DNA of 64,000 nt from Taudactylus pleione (lineage: Eukaryota; Chordata; Amphibia; Anura; Myobatrachidae): assembly GCA_031769625.1 (NCBI GenBank), contig JAUIMM010000040.1:9851001-9915000 (forward strand), given 5' to 3'. A program made the position numbers and the translations under genes. This document shows, in pieces, positions 44,075 through 55,045 of the stretch (its first letter is position 1; every line of letters begins with the position of its first letter). The notes beneath the pieces are model-generated. The model was not told the origin of the DNA. It saw nothing but the letters and a program-made list of their open reading frames with translations, and ran no database searches.

Positions 44075-44266
44075 GTAACGAACTGGCTACCTGATGCAGG
44101 GGGTGGGGTATATGAGGAGGAACCCCGGTGCATCCTGGGAGCAGAGAGCTCGTTTGTGTTAACTGTTTGGTGACCGGGATTCATACCCCAACGTAATGGC
44201 TGTGGACCCCATGGACCTCGAAGAAAGAGTTAACAAAGGTATGTTGTACCATAACTCTTATTTTTT
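44075..44266 (-). repeat. Copy E right inverted terminal repeat
   Basis: It is complementary to the left repeat at 38587-38740, including GGTGCATCCTGGGAGCAGAG and TGGCTGTGGACCCCATGGAC. It is followed by right-end sequence with GGTATGTTGTACC and a T6 run at the F junction. Confidence 0.85.
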
Positions 44267-44444
44267 GCGTTGCATGCGACTTGTGAAATCTGTGTGTTAC
44301 ACTGCCTTTTTATTCCTGAATGACTGTCAGTTATGGCTATCACTGCTGTTTCTCCTCATAAGCCTTCTGCTACAGGTGTGTGGTTTATTGGGGGTGTGTA
44401 ACACTGTCACATTGTATATTACTTTGCATAACACTAGGGATATC

Positions 44445-45842
44445 ATGTCCAAAGAAGCTGAAAAGCAGGAGGCTGAAGCCCCTGTGCTGGTGTCATGTAT
44501 GGCCTGTAGAGCGGGGTTATCCCCTCCAGGATTTCATGCAGAATGGATTATGTGGTCACTGTTACAAGGAGTCACCATAGCAGTCAAATTTACCAGCTCC
44601 TGGGCAGGAACCACCTTGGGCTTCCTTTTCCCAGATCATGGTGCAGGTTGTAGACAGGTTATCTGCTCCTAGGCTGGCGCCTACTATGGGGTACCCTCAG
44701 CAGCTGCAACCTACTATGTTTATACCCCTATGCATCCATCCGGGATGGACGTTTATGCCCACTCGGGTCAGAGTATGGCTTCGCCCCCTGCTGCATTTCT
44801 GCAAGCGCTGCAAGCAGTTAGGCCAGTACAGCCTAAAACCATAAGGCAGTCGACTTCTTCCTATCACTCCTTCCAGCCTGCAGACTCTGGTGCATCTTCT
44901 GATGAGTGTGAGGATATACAGGGCTCCTCTCAGGAGAGGAGGACCATTTTCCAACGGCTGATGTTCCCTCCTTGATTACGATTGTCAAAGCTGTGCTAAA
45001 CCTAGATAGTGAGGAGCCAGAGCTAATGAAGGCTCCAGTGTTTAAAAGGCCAGAAGGTTGTGAAAGCTTGAGTTTCCCAAGTCTGAGCATCTCTCTGAAC
45101 TTATGGGGAAAGCATGGAGTTCTCCAGATAGACTATTCCATGGTGCAAAAAAAGTTACGGCTTTATACCCCCTCCTACCAGCCGAGTGCGCTAAGTGGGA
45201 AGTCCCGTCTGCCGTAGATGCGCATGTGTCTCATCTGGTCAGGAGCGCTACGTTGCCAATACCATCTGCATCCTCCTTTAAGGATTCCACAGATAGAAGA
45301 CTTGAAACCTCTTTCAAGGCAGTCTTCTCTCTGTCGGGAGATGTTACCTGACCGGCCATGGCTATGGCCTGGGTTTCTAAGGTCATTGAGGAATGGACAA
45401 AGGCACTGGAAAATACTCTTCCAGAGGCTACCAGAGAACAGCTGACAATTATCTCCTATATTAAGGAGGCAGCCTCCTATCTGGGAGAGGCAGCATTAGA
45501 CGCCGGTATTCTGTCCTCTAAGGCATCAGCTGCGGATTGCAGAGCCCTATGGTTAAGGGACTGGAAAGGAGATGCACGGTCCAAGAAGGCCCTGGAATCC
45601 CTTCCGTTTATGGGAGGCATTCTGTTTGGCACAGAGTTGGATAAGATTGTAGCAATGGTGGCAGCCTCCAAGCGGCTGGTCTGCCTTCAACATCTACTCC
45701 TAGACCTAGGCAGTTGTCCTTTCTAGCCTTTCGGCCACAAGGAAAAGCAAAGGGTCAGTCTTCCTCCAGATCCAGTTCTCGTAGGAGACTGCAATCTAAG
45801 AAACCTTGGGCTTCCAGGTCGGACGGTAAACCCATTGTCTGA
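44445..45842 (+). pseudogene. DIRS copy F ORF1 (Gag-like) remnant
   Basis: ATG 44445 opens MSKEAEKQEAEAP. The first cysteine pair reads CMAC, and the second, CGHC, is found 43 nt later in the next frame. Removing one base would restore the C-x2-C-x14-C-x2-C spacing seen in A and D. QEPPWASFSQ can be read near 44608. The C-terminal core, LPFMGGILFGTELDKIVAMV, is well kept. Several frameshifts and a stop at 45350 interrupt it. Confidence 0.75.
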
Positions 45843-47090
45843 TGGGACTGGCCTCCCCCTGGGGAACCCCAGGGTAGGAGGCAGACATCTTCAGTTTTCG
45901 GATACCGGGCATCTCACAACAGATGCCTGGATTCGGGAGGTGGTCTCAAGGGTACGGCCTTACTTTCTGGAGAAGTCCCCTGCAAAGGTTTTTTTTGCAC
46001 AATTCCTCCAGCGGAGTCTGCGAAGGCCTTGGCCCTCCAGCAGGCCATTCATTCCCTGCTGGATTCAGGGGTAATAGTCCAGGTTTCAGTGAATCAACAA
46101 GGAACGGGTTATTATTACAACTTATTTTTTAACCCAAGGTTCTCATCGGCCTATTGTGAATCTAAAGGGTCTCAACACATTTATCCGTTTGCCTAAGTTC
46201 TATATGGAAACCCTTTGGTCAATTGTTTTGGCAAAGGAACCAGGGGATTTTATGGTGTCCTTGGACATTCAGGATGCATATCTACATATGCCAATTACAC
46301 CTTCCCACCAACGGTTTCTGCGGTTTGTGTATCTGCAGAACTATCCAATTTCAGGCGCTGCCCTTTGGTTTGTCAACAGCCCCTCAGGTGTTTACCAAGA
46401 AAATGGCAGTGATGACTGCCATTCCTGATATTGGCACAGTCTCCACAATTGTTGCATCATCATCTCAGACTGACGATTGCCTGTCTACACAGACACTGCT
46501 GGATCATAAATTGGAAAAAGTCGTAACTTCTTCCAGTACAACAGGTAGGTGGTGCACGCCTGGATTCTCTGGCACAGAAGATATATCTGCCAGAAGACAA
46601 GATTGTGGCCCTTCAGTAGCGGATTCGCAGGTTTCTCCACAGTCAGAGTCAGTATCTGTTCACTCAGCGATGCAGGCTATGGGATCCATGGTATCCACCT
46701 TTGACATGGTGGAATATGCTCAGTTCCACTCCAGACCACTGCAACGGCTAGTCCTCTCCCGCTGGAACAGAAACTACCTGTCGATAAAGTCACAGACTAT
46801 CTGTCTTTCTCCGGAAGTTCGGCTATCCCTATCATGATGGTTGCAGATGTGTCGTCTGAACAGGGGTCATCCATTCTGAATTCCAGATTGGGTACTGCTC
46901 ACTACTGATGCCAGCCTCCGCAAAGGGAATGCAGTGACCAGTCGGCTCACGTTTCAGGGAAGATGGACGACCAGGGAAGGTCTCCTGCCCATAAACATCC
47001 TGGAACTGCATGCAGTATTCAGAGCACTAGTTCAAGCACAGGATATACTGAAGGGCAGGCCTGTCCAGATACAGTCCGACACCACAAGAG
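45843..47090 (+). pseudogene. DIRS copy F RT / RNase H remnant
   Basis: The sequence GTGLPLGNPRVGGRHLQF aligns with the start of the A and B RT ORF. MVSLDIQDAYLHMPITPS and ALPFGLSTAPQVFTKKM are RT motifs. The YLDD region is destroyed (46435-46470). RNase H opens at LLTTDASLRKGNAVT and breaks off after IQSDTTR at about 47090, where the sequence jumps to the methyltransferase-like motif. Much of RNase H is therefore deleted. Confidence 0.75.
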
Positions 47091-48277
47091 GGTGGAACAG
47101 TAATACTGATAGCCCCTGCTTGGCCCAGACGCCATTGGTTCACCGACCTTCAGAGTCTCTCCATAGACACTCCATGGTCTCTTCCTCTAAGATCGGGACC
47201 TGTTAACACAGGGTCCCTGCCTTCATCCAGACCTTCCTCATCTGTCTTTGACGACGTGGCTCTTGAATGTTCCATCTTAAGAGCCAAAGGTTTTACCAGT
47301 TCTGTAGTTCAGACGATGCTTAGGGCATGGAAACCTTCCTCTGCCCGCATTTATTACAGAGTTTGAAACTCATATGATCAGTGGTGTAAGCATATAAAAT
47401 ATGATCCTGAAGTTTTTAGGGTCTCTCCAATGCTTGCTTTTCTTCAGGCTGGTTAGACCGGGGTCTCCGCCTGGCCACCCTGAGGGTTCAGGCATCTGCA
47501 TTTTCAGTTTATTTTTAGCGAAGGATCGCCCCACTGCCTGAAGTTAGGAATTTTTTTCAGGGTGTTCTGAGGGTTCAGCCTCCATTTGTCCCTCCGGTAA
47601 CTCTGTGGGATTTGTCTTTGATTCTCAGGGCTCCACAGGCTCCCCCATTCGAAACCCTGAAATCAGTAGACCTTAAGTGGTTGACAGCAAAGACCGTTTT
47701 TCTTATGGCTATCTCCTCTGCCTATAGGGCCTCTGATTTGGCATCCCTTTCTTGTCTGTCTCCCTTTTTTATCTTTCATCAAGATAGAACTGTCCTTCGT
47801 ACCAGGGCGGGTAAGCTTCCTAAGGTTGTATCCCGCTTAAGAAATTGTGGTTCCAGTCTTCAGGCCTCTCTGAAGGTGAAGCTTCTCTGGATGTTGTACG
47901 CATCCTACGTCTTTACGTGGATCGCACCAACTCCATTAGGAAATCGGATTCTCTTTTTGTGTTATATGGCTGTCATAAGCGAGGCTGGCCAGCTAACTAA
48001 CAAGCTCTGGCTAGGTGGCTTTGTATGACAATTTCTCAGGCTTACACACAAGCTGATCTATCTGTTCCAAACACAGTGACGGCACATTCTACTCTATCTG
48101 TGGGATCATCATGGGCATTTCGTTGTTTTGCCTCTGTTGAACAATTATGCAAAGCACCCACATGGTCTTCCGACCACACTTCTCAAATTTTACGTATTTG
48201 ATACATTTGCCTCTCAGGATTCTTCCTTTGGGCGTCGGATTCTCCTTTCTACTAAACAGGAGCATTCTCACCCTTAA
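47091..48277 (+). pseudogene. DIRS copy F methyltransferase-like tail and tyrosine recombinase remnant
   Basis: APAWPRRHWFTDLQSLSID can be read at about 47115-47172. YR follows with ILRAKGFTSSVVQTMLRAW and LKSVDLKWLTAKTVFLMAIS. SSAYRASDLASLSC retains an Arg two positions on from Ala, and TAHSTLSVGSSW lacks the Arg of the HxxR box. It ends HSHP plus TAA at 48277, like the other copies. Confidence 0.72.
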
Positions 48278-48287
48278 GGGAACTGCT

Positions 48288-48398
48288 TTGGGACATCCCC
48301 AAGGTAATTCCTGTGGACCCTGAAGAAGAAAATAAGAGTTATGGTATAACATACATTTTGTTAACTCTTTCTTCGAGGTCCATAGGGTTCACAGGTTA
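48288..48398 (+). repeat. Copy F internal complementary region
   Basis: CCCCAAGGTAATTCCTGTGG through CTGAAGAAG, then AAAA, then TAAGAGTTATGGTATAACAT through GGTTCACAGG. The left half implies a left terminal repeat that F no longer has. Confidence 0.75.
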
Positions 48399-48690
48399 CC
48401 TGGTGGTGTTGGGTAATCTTTTTCATTTGTATTTCTATGATTCCCTCTTCTTAGAGAGAGCGTTTCTGTGGTACAATTGTCCGTCCTTCTCCTCTAGCCT
48501 TCTCCTACCTTGGGCTTGGTAACAAACTGAATGCCTGTAGCCAGGGGCGTGGTATTTATGGAGGACCCAGTGCATCCTGGGAGCCGAAGCTTTTAACTGT
48601 TTGTTGCCTAGTTCACTCCAACCGTGGACCCTATGGACCTCGGAGAAAGAGTAAACAAAGGTATGTTATACCATAACTCTTTTTTATTTA

Positions 48691-48909
48691 TTTTTTTTAA
48701 ACAGTTTGATAAGAAATCGAGCACGCTTCCATATTCTTTGTTTAAATATATGGAACAATTAAATGCAGGTGTTTTGAATTGCATTATCTGCCTGCTATAT
48801 AAATGAGTGGATCTAGATATCGCTATTCTTTTTAATAAAGGCTCCTCCCAGGGGCTGAAACGCGTCATTTGTGGTCTAACAGGTGTGCTGGACCTTGATA
48901 GTGCACAGA
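48691..48909. other. Intron sequence between copy F and the second hairpin-ladder element
   Basis: The block GGGCTGAAACGCGTC near 48853 resembles a motif common in amphibian and fish repeats, but I cannot assign it. Confidence 0.35.
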
Positions 48910-49426
48910 GGGCCTGATTCAGAGCCGGACGCTCTGTCAGAGCGCTCACTCTGAATCGGGGCGGCATTTTTTTATTTATTTTTTGGAACTGCCCTCCTGG
49001 CCGCTCGCTAAGCTGTGGGTGACCACCCACAGCATTTGCGAGCGGCCAGGTGATGGTCGCGACCATCGGGCTTGCATCGAGACCCTTGTGGCAGGGTCTC
49101 GTCCATCGCAAGCCCCAGTGAACTTCCGGCTCTTAATACAGCCGGAAGCTCACTACTGAGGCCGCCCCCAAACGGCAGGCGTTCCTTCGGGAACGCCTCC
49201 GTTTGGCCAGCCATCCCCCTGCCCGTCTCCAAAACGGGGCGAGCTGTCAATAACAATCGACAGCCGCCCCTTTTTGGTGCGAGACCTGTAGCGACAGAGC
49301 GCCCGTTGCTGGCCAGGTCTCGCGCATGCGCACAACGGAGCTGGCTTCGGCATTCGCATGCCCAGTGGGGGACCAACGACCCGCTTGCGAGCTCTGTGCG
49401 CTCGCAAGCAGGTCTGAATCAGGCCC
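48910..49426 (-). mobile_element. Hairpin-ladder element, copy 2 (517 bp)
   Basis: The ends GGGCCTGATTCAGAGC and TCTGAATCAGGCCC are flanked by an exact AGA duplication (48907-48909 and 49427-49429). The stem-loops match those of copy 1 in reverse order: 49002-49043, 49052-49067 (GATGGTCG and CGACCATC), 49071-49112, 49123-49148 (CTTCCGGCT and AGCCGGAAG), 49170-49204, 49229-49278 and 49384-49408. The 13-bp-stem hairpin of copy 1 (31778-31807) is absent, so the units look modular. No coding capacity. Confidence 0.8.
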
Positions 49427-49429
49427 AGA

Positions 49430-50639
49430 GTCTGTTAATCGTATAACTAACGTGGTTTATTCTTCTGAGCGGTGATGGCTGTTTGTGGAACACCGGAGAC
49501 CTGAACTTGCACCCGTATGGCAATGGTGGCAAAACAGCTATTATATTATACGCATAACTACTGCCTGACATCTCATACATTTTGAGACCTGGACAGTCAA
49601 CCTTGAAAGGCTAAAAACAAGGTGTTTAAGGACTCCCATTAACTCTGATATGATGTTCGAGTTACTAATGGCTCATATCACCCAGCAATTATATGGTGGT
49701 TACTACTACAACCAGCGTATGAGCCACAGTTAAGGGTTTCAAATTACTCTCAGAATACTCCATTTGATTTTGAGTTAGTGCTATCTCTCCAGATAAAGCC
49801 AAATATTCTATTCAAGTCTATTTAATCAAAATTTTGATATTATTTTACAAAGGACTTTTTTTTTTTTTTGTTACAAGAGAACATGATTCAATTGATAAAA
49901 AAATGTGTTAATCTATCAAGCCATTATATGTTACAGCGTTCAAGAGTCTTGACATTTCAGCTACTTCAGTATAAGGAAATGTTCTTGCCAAGTCTGGCCT
50001 CGGGCCTAGAAAGGGGCACTGCTGCGCGCGCTGAAAAGGGGGCATGGTCACAAGGAAAGGGAGCGTACCATGTTTTAGCAGGGCACCGCCAAAAGGGCCG
50101 GGCTTATTCTGCCCTTTTGAAATCTGGCAAGGCGCAGCGCCTTAGTAAAACAACTTGAAATATCATGTATAAGCTTGATACTTTCAGCTTTTTATTTTTA
50201 CAAATAGAGTATTTTATAGTGTTATAACTACATATTGTTCACACCTGTTTTCTTTGTTAAAATATGCATATATTTTATTACGAACTGTATTTTTGATAAA
50301 ATAAAATGTTAAAATACTGTACTTTTGAAATGTACTCTGCTATATTTTTTTGTTTGCCATACCAATTTCCCTATATACCTGTTATAAACGCAGATCCCCG
50401 AAGTGGTGTTTCTAGTTCTTGTAGATCGGAGGATACTATAAACACCCCCTCTAGGGATTTATGCAAATATTGGAACAAATACTATTAATATTTAAGGTTT
50501 TTTTTTTATATTAGCACTTGTGGCTTCCTGCTATTGTTCTTTTCTAAAACTTTAAAAAAATAGTGCAAATATCATATACCTTTAAACAAAAAGGCTACTA
50601 CAGCATATCGCAGAGCCATGCAATATACGCTAGTCTATG
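49430..50639. other. Intron sequence, nothing firm
   Basis: A GC-rich block at 49990-50140 with complementary stretches (CTTGCCA and TGGCAAG) is probably a small foldback repeat. No gene was recognised. Confidence 0.35.
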
Positions 50640-51172
50640 TCTAGTTGGTTAGTTGGTCAAGGGTTCATCCTACAACAAGATCATGACTTAAAACATACCT
50701 CCAGGCTATATTAGAACTACCTTTGGGGAAAAGAACAAGAATGTAGGCTTAAAATCATGGAATGGCCAGCACAGTCTCCAGATTTAAATCCCATCAAGTT
50801 GCTTGGGATGAACAGGACAGAAGGGTGAAGCAAAGCAACCTACACATGCAACACATTTGATGGAACTACTGCAACAGTGTTGGGAAGAACTCCCTGGCCT
50901 AAACAGTATTTTATTTTTATTGTAGAAAGAAATCCACAAGCTTGTTCAGTGATGATATCTGCAATCGGTGGCTACTTAAATTAGTCAAAAAATTAGATTC
51001 TATTTTGTTAAAATTATTATTTTTATTATCTTCAATAGTTTTTGTTCTATAATTTAATGCTCCGATGTTTTATGTTCTATGCACAGAGTACAAAAAGACA
51101 TTAAACTGCGTAAATTTCAATAAAAACTGGGAAATGGGGGTGATCTAAAACTTTTGACCGGTAGTGTATGGT
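50640..51172 (+). mobile_element. Tc1-like transposon, 3' half (transposase C-terminus and right end)
   Basis: The reading QQDHDLKHTSRLY is followed by VMEWPAQSPDLNPIK, as in the C-terminal catalytic region of Tc1 transposases. There the second Asp lies in QQD and the NP of SPDLNPI is nearly invariant. Frameshifts follow. The block ends in CTTTTGACCGGTAGTGTA, the inverted repeat matching 37095. It is a dead remnant. Confidence 0.7.
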
Positions 51173-51761
51173 TGATGATGCCCAGGTTTTGCACATGTCA
51201 CTTCAGTATGTTTATAGTAGTGGCCTTAGATTTGTGTTTACATACAGTTTAATATGACCTGTTAGATAGAGAAGCTATAAAGACCTTTATAACCCATACA
51301 TAAAATACTCTTAGATCTTTATTAAGCGCATTTATTGTTAGATAAATATGTAATCGTAACAGCCTATTAATAGAGCATTTTCCATCTGAACTACTGAGTT
51401 TGAGCTTCCCTTACCTATATTTAGAAAAAAAAGGATGTATTGGGATACAGAAAACTAACTTATCGCTACTTAATGGAGAGGGGGGAATCGGCAGGAAGAG
51501 CAATCACAACCACCCCCCAAGAGAGCATGGTAGGTATATTTAGTTAAATGTAATATATTTATATTGAATTTGTTTTTCAGATTTGTAATACACATCCTTT
51601 GCTATATGATAATGTGACCTAGTCGCTCTGTCTGTGCTTTAAAGTGGATCTCTCATCTCAAACAATATCAATGGCATATACAAATTTATCTACTGATTTT
51701 GCATTGTCCCATTCTTTGCATAATGTTGCTCTTCTTTTTTTTTTTTTTTTTTTAACTATAG
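51173..51761. other. Intron end before the last znf800 exon
   Basis: This includes a T20 tract at 51734-51753 just before the acceptor at 51760-51761. An ORF running through this tract is intronic and not a protein extension. Confidence 0.5.
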
Positions 51762-53431
51762 ATCCTTCCAATGAAAATAATAAACCAAACCAAGCAATAA
51801 AAGATTTACTGGAAGTAATATATCCAAAAGCAAATAAACCGGAATTAGTCATACAATTAGAATCTATCCAAACAAACCAAAATGCAGTGTTTCAGATTAT
51901 TAAGCCGGTTAGTGAAGTAAACCTTGATACAAACAACACTGAAACAGTTGACCTTGAAAAGGAGGAATCTGTTTCTGCTCCTCAGACCTCTGTGATTCCA
52001 GAAACCTTAGAACAGTCTCCTGAGAATGTTAAAAATGAGACTACGGATAGTTTCCCAAATGCTGACCATCCACCTACATCAACTTTTGTTGTAAGATCTT
52101 TTAAGAGAGCTAGTAACAGCAATCCATTTTCATGCAGAGTTTGCAAAAAGGATTTCAATTGTAGAAGGAGCATACGTCGACACATTAAAAAAGTTCACAA
52201 GAAAAAGTTGGAAGATATAAAGAAATTCATTGAGGTCCATAGAAACACTTTCTTGTCTTCTGCCAAAGGGCATACTAATGTGATCCATGCAACATCAGGC
52301 AAAAGCTGCCACATATGCAACAAATCATTTGCTACAAAAGCAAATACAAGGAGACATATTGATGAAGTTCATAAAGGAATGAGGAGAGACTCTGTCACTC
52401 CAGAAAACAGTGTAAAATCTGGTAAAAATGCGAGTCCTGAAATTGTAACTCCTAAAAAAAAACTTAAGACTGTTCCTCGTACACAAAAACCTTCAGCAAA
52501 GTCTGAAATTAATATTGCTTCATGTAACTGCCCATTTTGTAAAAGACGTTATACATCCTACTTGCTGCTCGAAAAGCATGTGCAAATAGTACACAAAACA
52601 AGTCTTTGTGGAACACCTGTCAAATCCAACAAAGGACTTAATGTCAGCACCTCAGACAGTAAAATAAAAACTGAAGGCCCAAATGGTGCTTGCTCTTCAT
52701 CAAATTCTGGTACATGCTCTCCCCAAAGTGAAACAAAGGGAACAAATCACACACATGAAAAAAAGAGTACAGCTACATTAAAAAGTAAAGTAAAACCCGA
52801 TGGGAATTCTCCTAAAGTTGGTACATCGCCTGCTGGTGGGAAAAGGAAGCATAAGAAGCCTAAATTGTCAGCTGGCTTTGACTTCAAGCAACTTTACTGT
52901 AAACTCTGCAAGAGACAGTTCACATCTAAACAGAATCTAGCAAAACATATTGAGCTGCATACAGATGGAAACTGCATCTTTGTTAAGTTCTACAGATGTC
53001 CTCTTTGCTCATATGATACTCGTCGAAAGCGTGATGTAATCAGGCACATAACTGTAGTACATAAAAAGTCACAACGTGCTCTGATTAAAATAACTGCAAG
53101 CTTGGAAGGTAGAGCTATAAAAAAGCCAATTGAAACAATTTTGGAAAAGGTTTCAAAAAAAGGTCACCAACAAGACAAACTTAAAAGAGTGAGTTCAAGG
53201 CTGGAATGTCCTTCCTCATCTTCCAACAAAAGGTGTGATGGGGGTGATGCTGGTATTGAAGTTAAGGTGACCAAAAACTTCTCACTGATTAAATGTAATA
53301 TGTGTGGTAAAGCATTTGCAAAAAAGAAAGATTTGGACCAGCATAAAAAGAATCACAAAACTAATAAAAATTCCCCTGTGGATCTGCCAGTAAAAAAAAG
53401 AAGTACTAGGTCAAAAACACAGGTGTCTTGA
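51762..53431 (+). CDS. znf800: znf800 last coding exon (six C2H2 fingers and stop)
   Basis: The exon follows the acceptor ACTATAG after a long T tract and runs 556 codons to TGA at 53429-53431. It carries C2H2 fingers at FSCRVCKKDFNCRRSIRRH (from about 52131), CHICNKSFATKANTRRH (52310), CPFCKRRYTSYLLLEKH (52529), YCKLCKRQFTSKQNLAKH (52895), CPLCSYDTRRKRDVIRH (52998) and CNMCGKAFAKKKDLDQH (53299). Long Ser/Lys-rich linkers separate them. The stretch KPKLSAGFDFKQLYCKLCKR is nearly identical to mammalian ZNF800 as I know it. The basic tail KKRSTRSKTQ is a possible nuclear localisation signal. With the three upstream exons it gives 656 residues. The frame is undamaged and is clearly an active gene. 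Confidence 0.96.
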
Positions 53432-54840
53432 GAAACCCATTGCTTAATAAAAGTTAGATTTTTTTTTTTTTTTGAGGAAATTATTATTTTTTTGTAATTG
53501 TTAAATTTCAACTGCAAATACCCATCTGAATGTTTTGGTGACCTTTTTGTGGCACACTCCATGTTTTCTTTCTTTTTCTCTCATATGTATCCTTTCTTTG
53601 TCATGTATTGTGAAAATCTAAATGTCAACTTTTTAAACCTAGACCTAATTTTATGTAAGCTATTTCTCTGTTCTTATCCATCAATTACTTTTTAAGCAAT
53701 GTTCTTTCTAAATGTATGACCATACAAGTGCATGAATTACAATGGCAGTGGATAGCAAGTCAAAAAGAATTGACTTCACATACCAGGTCTTCCTGGATGA
53801 TATGCATCTTTTTATTTTCTTAATGTAAAGGAATCCTGGTTATATTGCTTGACAAGGGGATCCTGTGGCAGTACTTGAATTTTTGAATAATCTGGATCAA
53901 ATTTCCTGCTTACAGTATGTGGAAATCTTTTGTCCTAATGAAATGTTTGTGTGTTACTTTAGCTGTGAAATGTAAGTGCTAAACTAATATTTAATGACTG
54001 CATTTGGCTTCCAAACTATTTACTACCAATGGTTTGGAACAAAATATACTTATTACATAGCATTGCTATGAATTTACTGTATAGTCTTATGAAGCACATG
54101 CAGGAGCTTCCAAAGTAAAATTACGTTTGCTTTGCTCTCACTTCTTGAAGCTGCAATCCCATGAATGTTTGTGGGTTTAAAAAATAATTCTGGTGAACTG
54201 AGACATTGTAGTGTAATCTTTTTTCCTTACCATTTGTAGTCTTTAAATGTTGTTAATGATTTACATTTGCAATGTTTCATATGATTACTAGGGCAATCAT
54301 AGTCACATGACATGTAATATAGTTAGCAGACTGTCTTTGTAACCCCCTTTTTTAGTGTGCCCATTCACAGCACAATTGGCTCTTATGCTCACTTCCTCTT
54401 CCAACATGTATGTGGACAGAAGGGATTTGATTCAGATTTGGTGACCATCTTCTAATGAACAAGCTCTAAAAGTGTTTGAACACAAATGCCTTCCAGTTGA
54501 ATTTGCAGCTATATAGGTGGTAAGGGATGTAGAGCCTACAAAATAACAGATTTGAGGTGTGTGAAACCAAAAACTTGCTTTAGATGTTAAAAACCACACA
54601 CCTTGTGAGATTGCAGCTTAATGTGTGTTGTTTTTCTGTTTTGTTTTTTTGTAGATTCCCACTTATGTAATAAGTACATTGGCAAATTATTTGGTCTGAT
54701 TTCAATATAAAATGTTTTAAAATATGTAAAAGTAAACTTTCATGACCCTGTCCATTAAATGCCTTAGCTATTTTGCTTTGAGTGTCTGGTTTCTGCATTA
54801 TGGAAATTCTTGAATAAAATGGTCACAGAAAATATCTATA
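53432..54840 (+). other. znf800: Probable znf800 3' UTR
   Basis: No coding potential is seen, and the sequence is AT-rich with ATTTA-like elements. AATAAA occurs at 53446, which is very close to the stop, and at 54813-54818. I take the second as the more likely polyadenylation signal, but signals near 55540 and 55590 are also possible. Confidence 0.45.
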
Positions 54841-54855
54841 TAAGTATTTTGCAAC

Positions 54856-55045
54856 TCCAGTGCTTCTGGAGCTCTAACAGTACATGTTTTCCAGATCTCC
54901 TTGTTGGTACACTAGAGAAATCTTTACTGGCTGATATATTTTAAAAGATCCACAGGTGGCGCTCATTTTTTCACTTGTGATATTTAAGGGATCTGTAAAG
55001 CATGCACAGCTGGAAGTCCCTGGGGACTGGAGTTGGGAAACACTG
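54856..55045. repeat. Dispersed hAT-like repeat, copy 2
   Basis: Homologous to 5641-5842 (CAGTGCTTC start, TTTTAAAAGATCCACAGG, GTCCCTGGGGACTGG end). If the 3' UTR extends past 54840, this repeat lies within it. Confidence 0.5.

Larger units (their letters stand above)
38587..44266 (+). mobile_element. DIRS-like element, copy E, nested in F
   Basis: The left repeat 38587-38740 (TTTCTTCTTCGGGGTCCATG) is complementary to 44075-44262. An ICR lies at 43839-43949. The leader is enlarged by an internal duplication, ORF1 is interrupted by two 5S rRNA-like blocks, and most of the RT is deleted, but RNase H, YR and both ends remain. Terminal T counts (three left, six right, four in the ICR) fit insertion into a T5 run of copy F without duplication. 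Confidence 0.85.
38277..48690 (+). mobile_element. DIRS-like element, copy F, split by copy E (parts 38277-38586 and 44267-48690)
   Basis: The segment 38277-38586 matches the leader of copy E (CATAGGGGATGTATGC, then GTCTCCCTGTATACC). The remainder of the leader, ORF1, RT and YR resumes directly after the right end of E at 44267. F therefore existed before E inserted into its leader. The left terminal repeat of F is missing. The ICR (48288-48398) and right terminal repeat (about 48520-48690) are present. All ORFs are broken. Confidence 0.8.

Noticed and set aside
37095..51172. One Tc1-like element split by a 13-kb insertion
   Set aside because: The two pieces share end sequence but the middle of the transposase is absent from both, so two independent remnants are simpler. 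Alignment to a family consensus would decide.
51644..51761. N-terminal extension of the last znf800 exon
   Set aside because: It begins at GTG, runs through a 20-base T tract and crosses a clear acceptor. It is intron.
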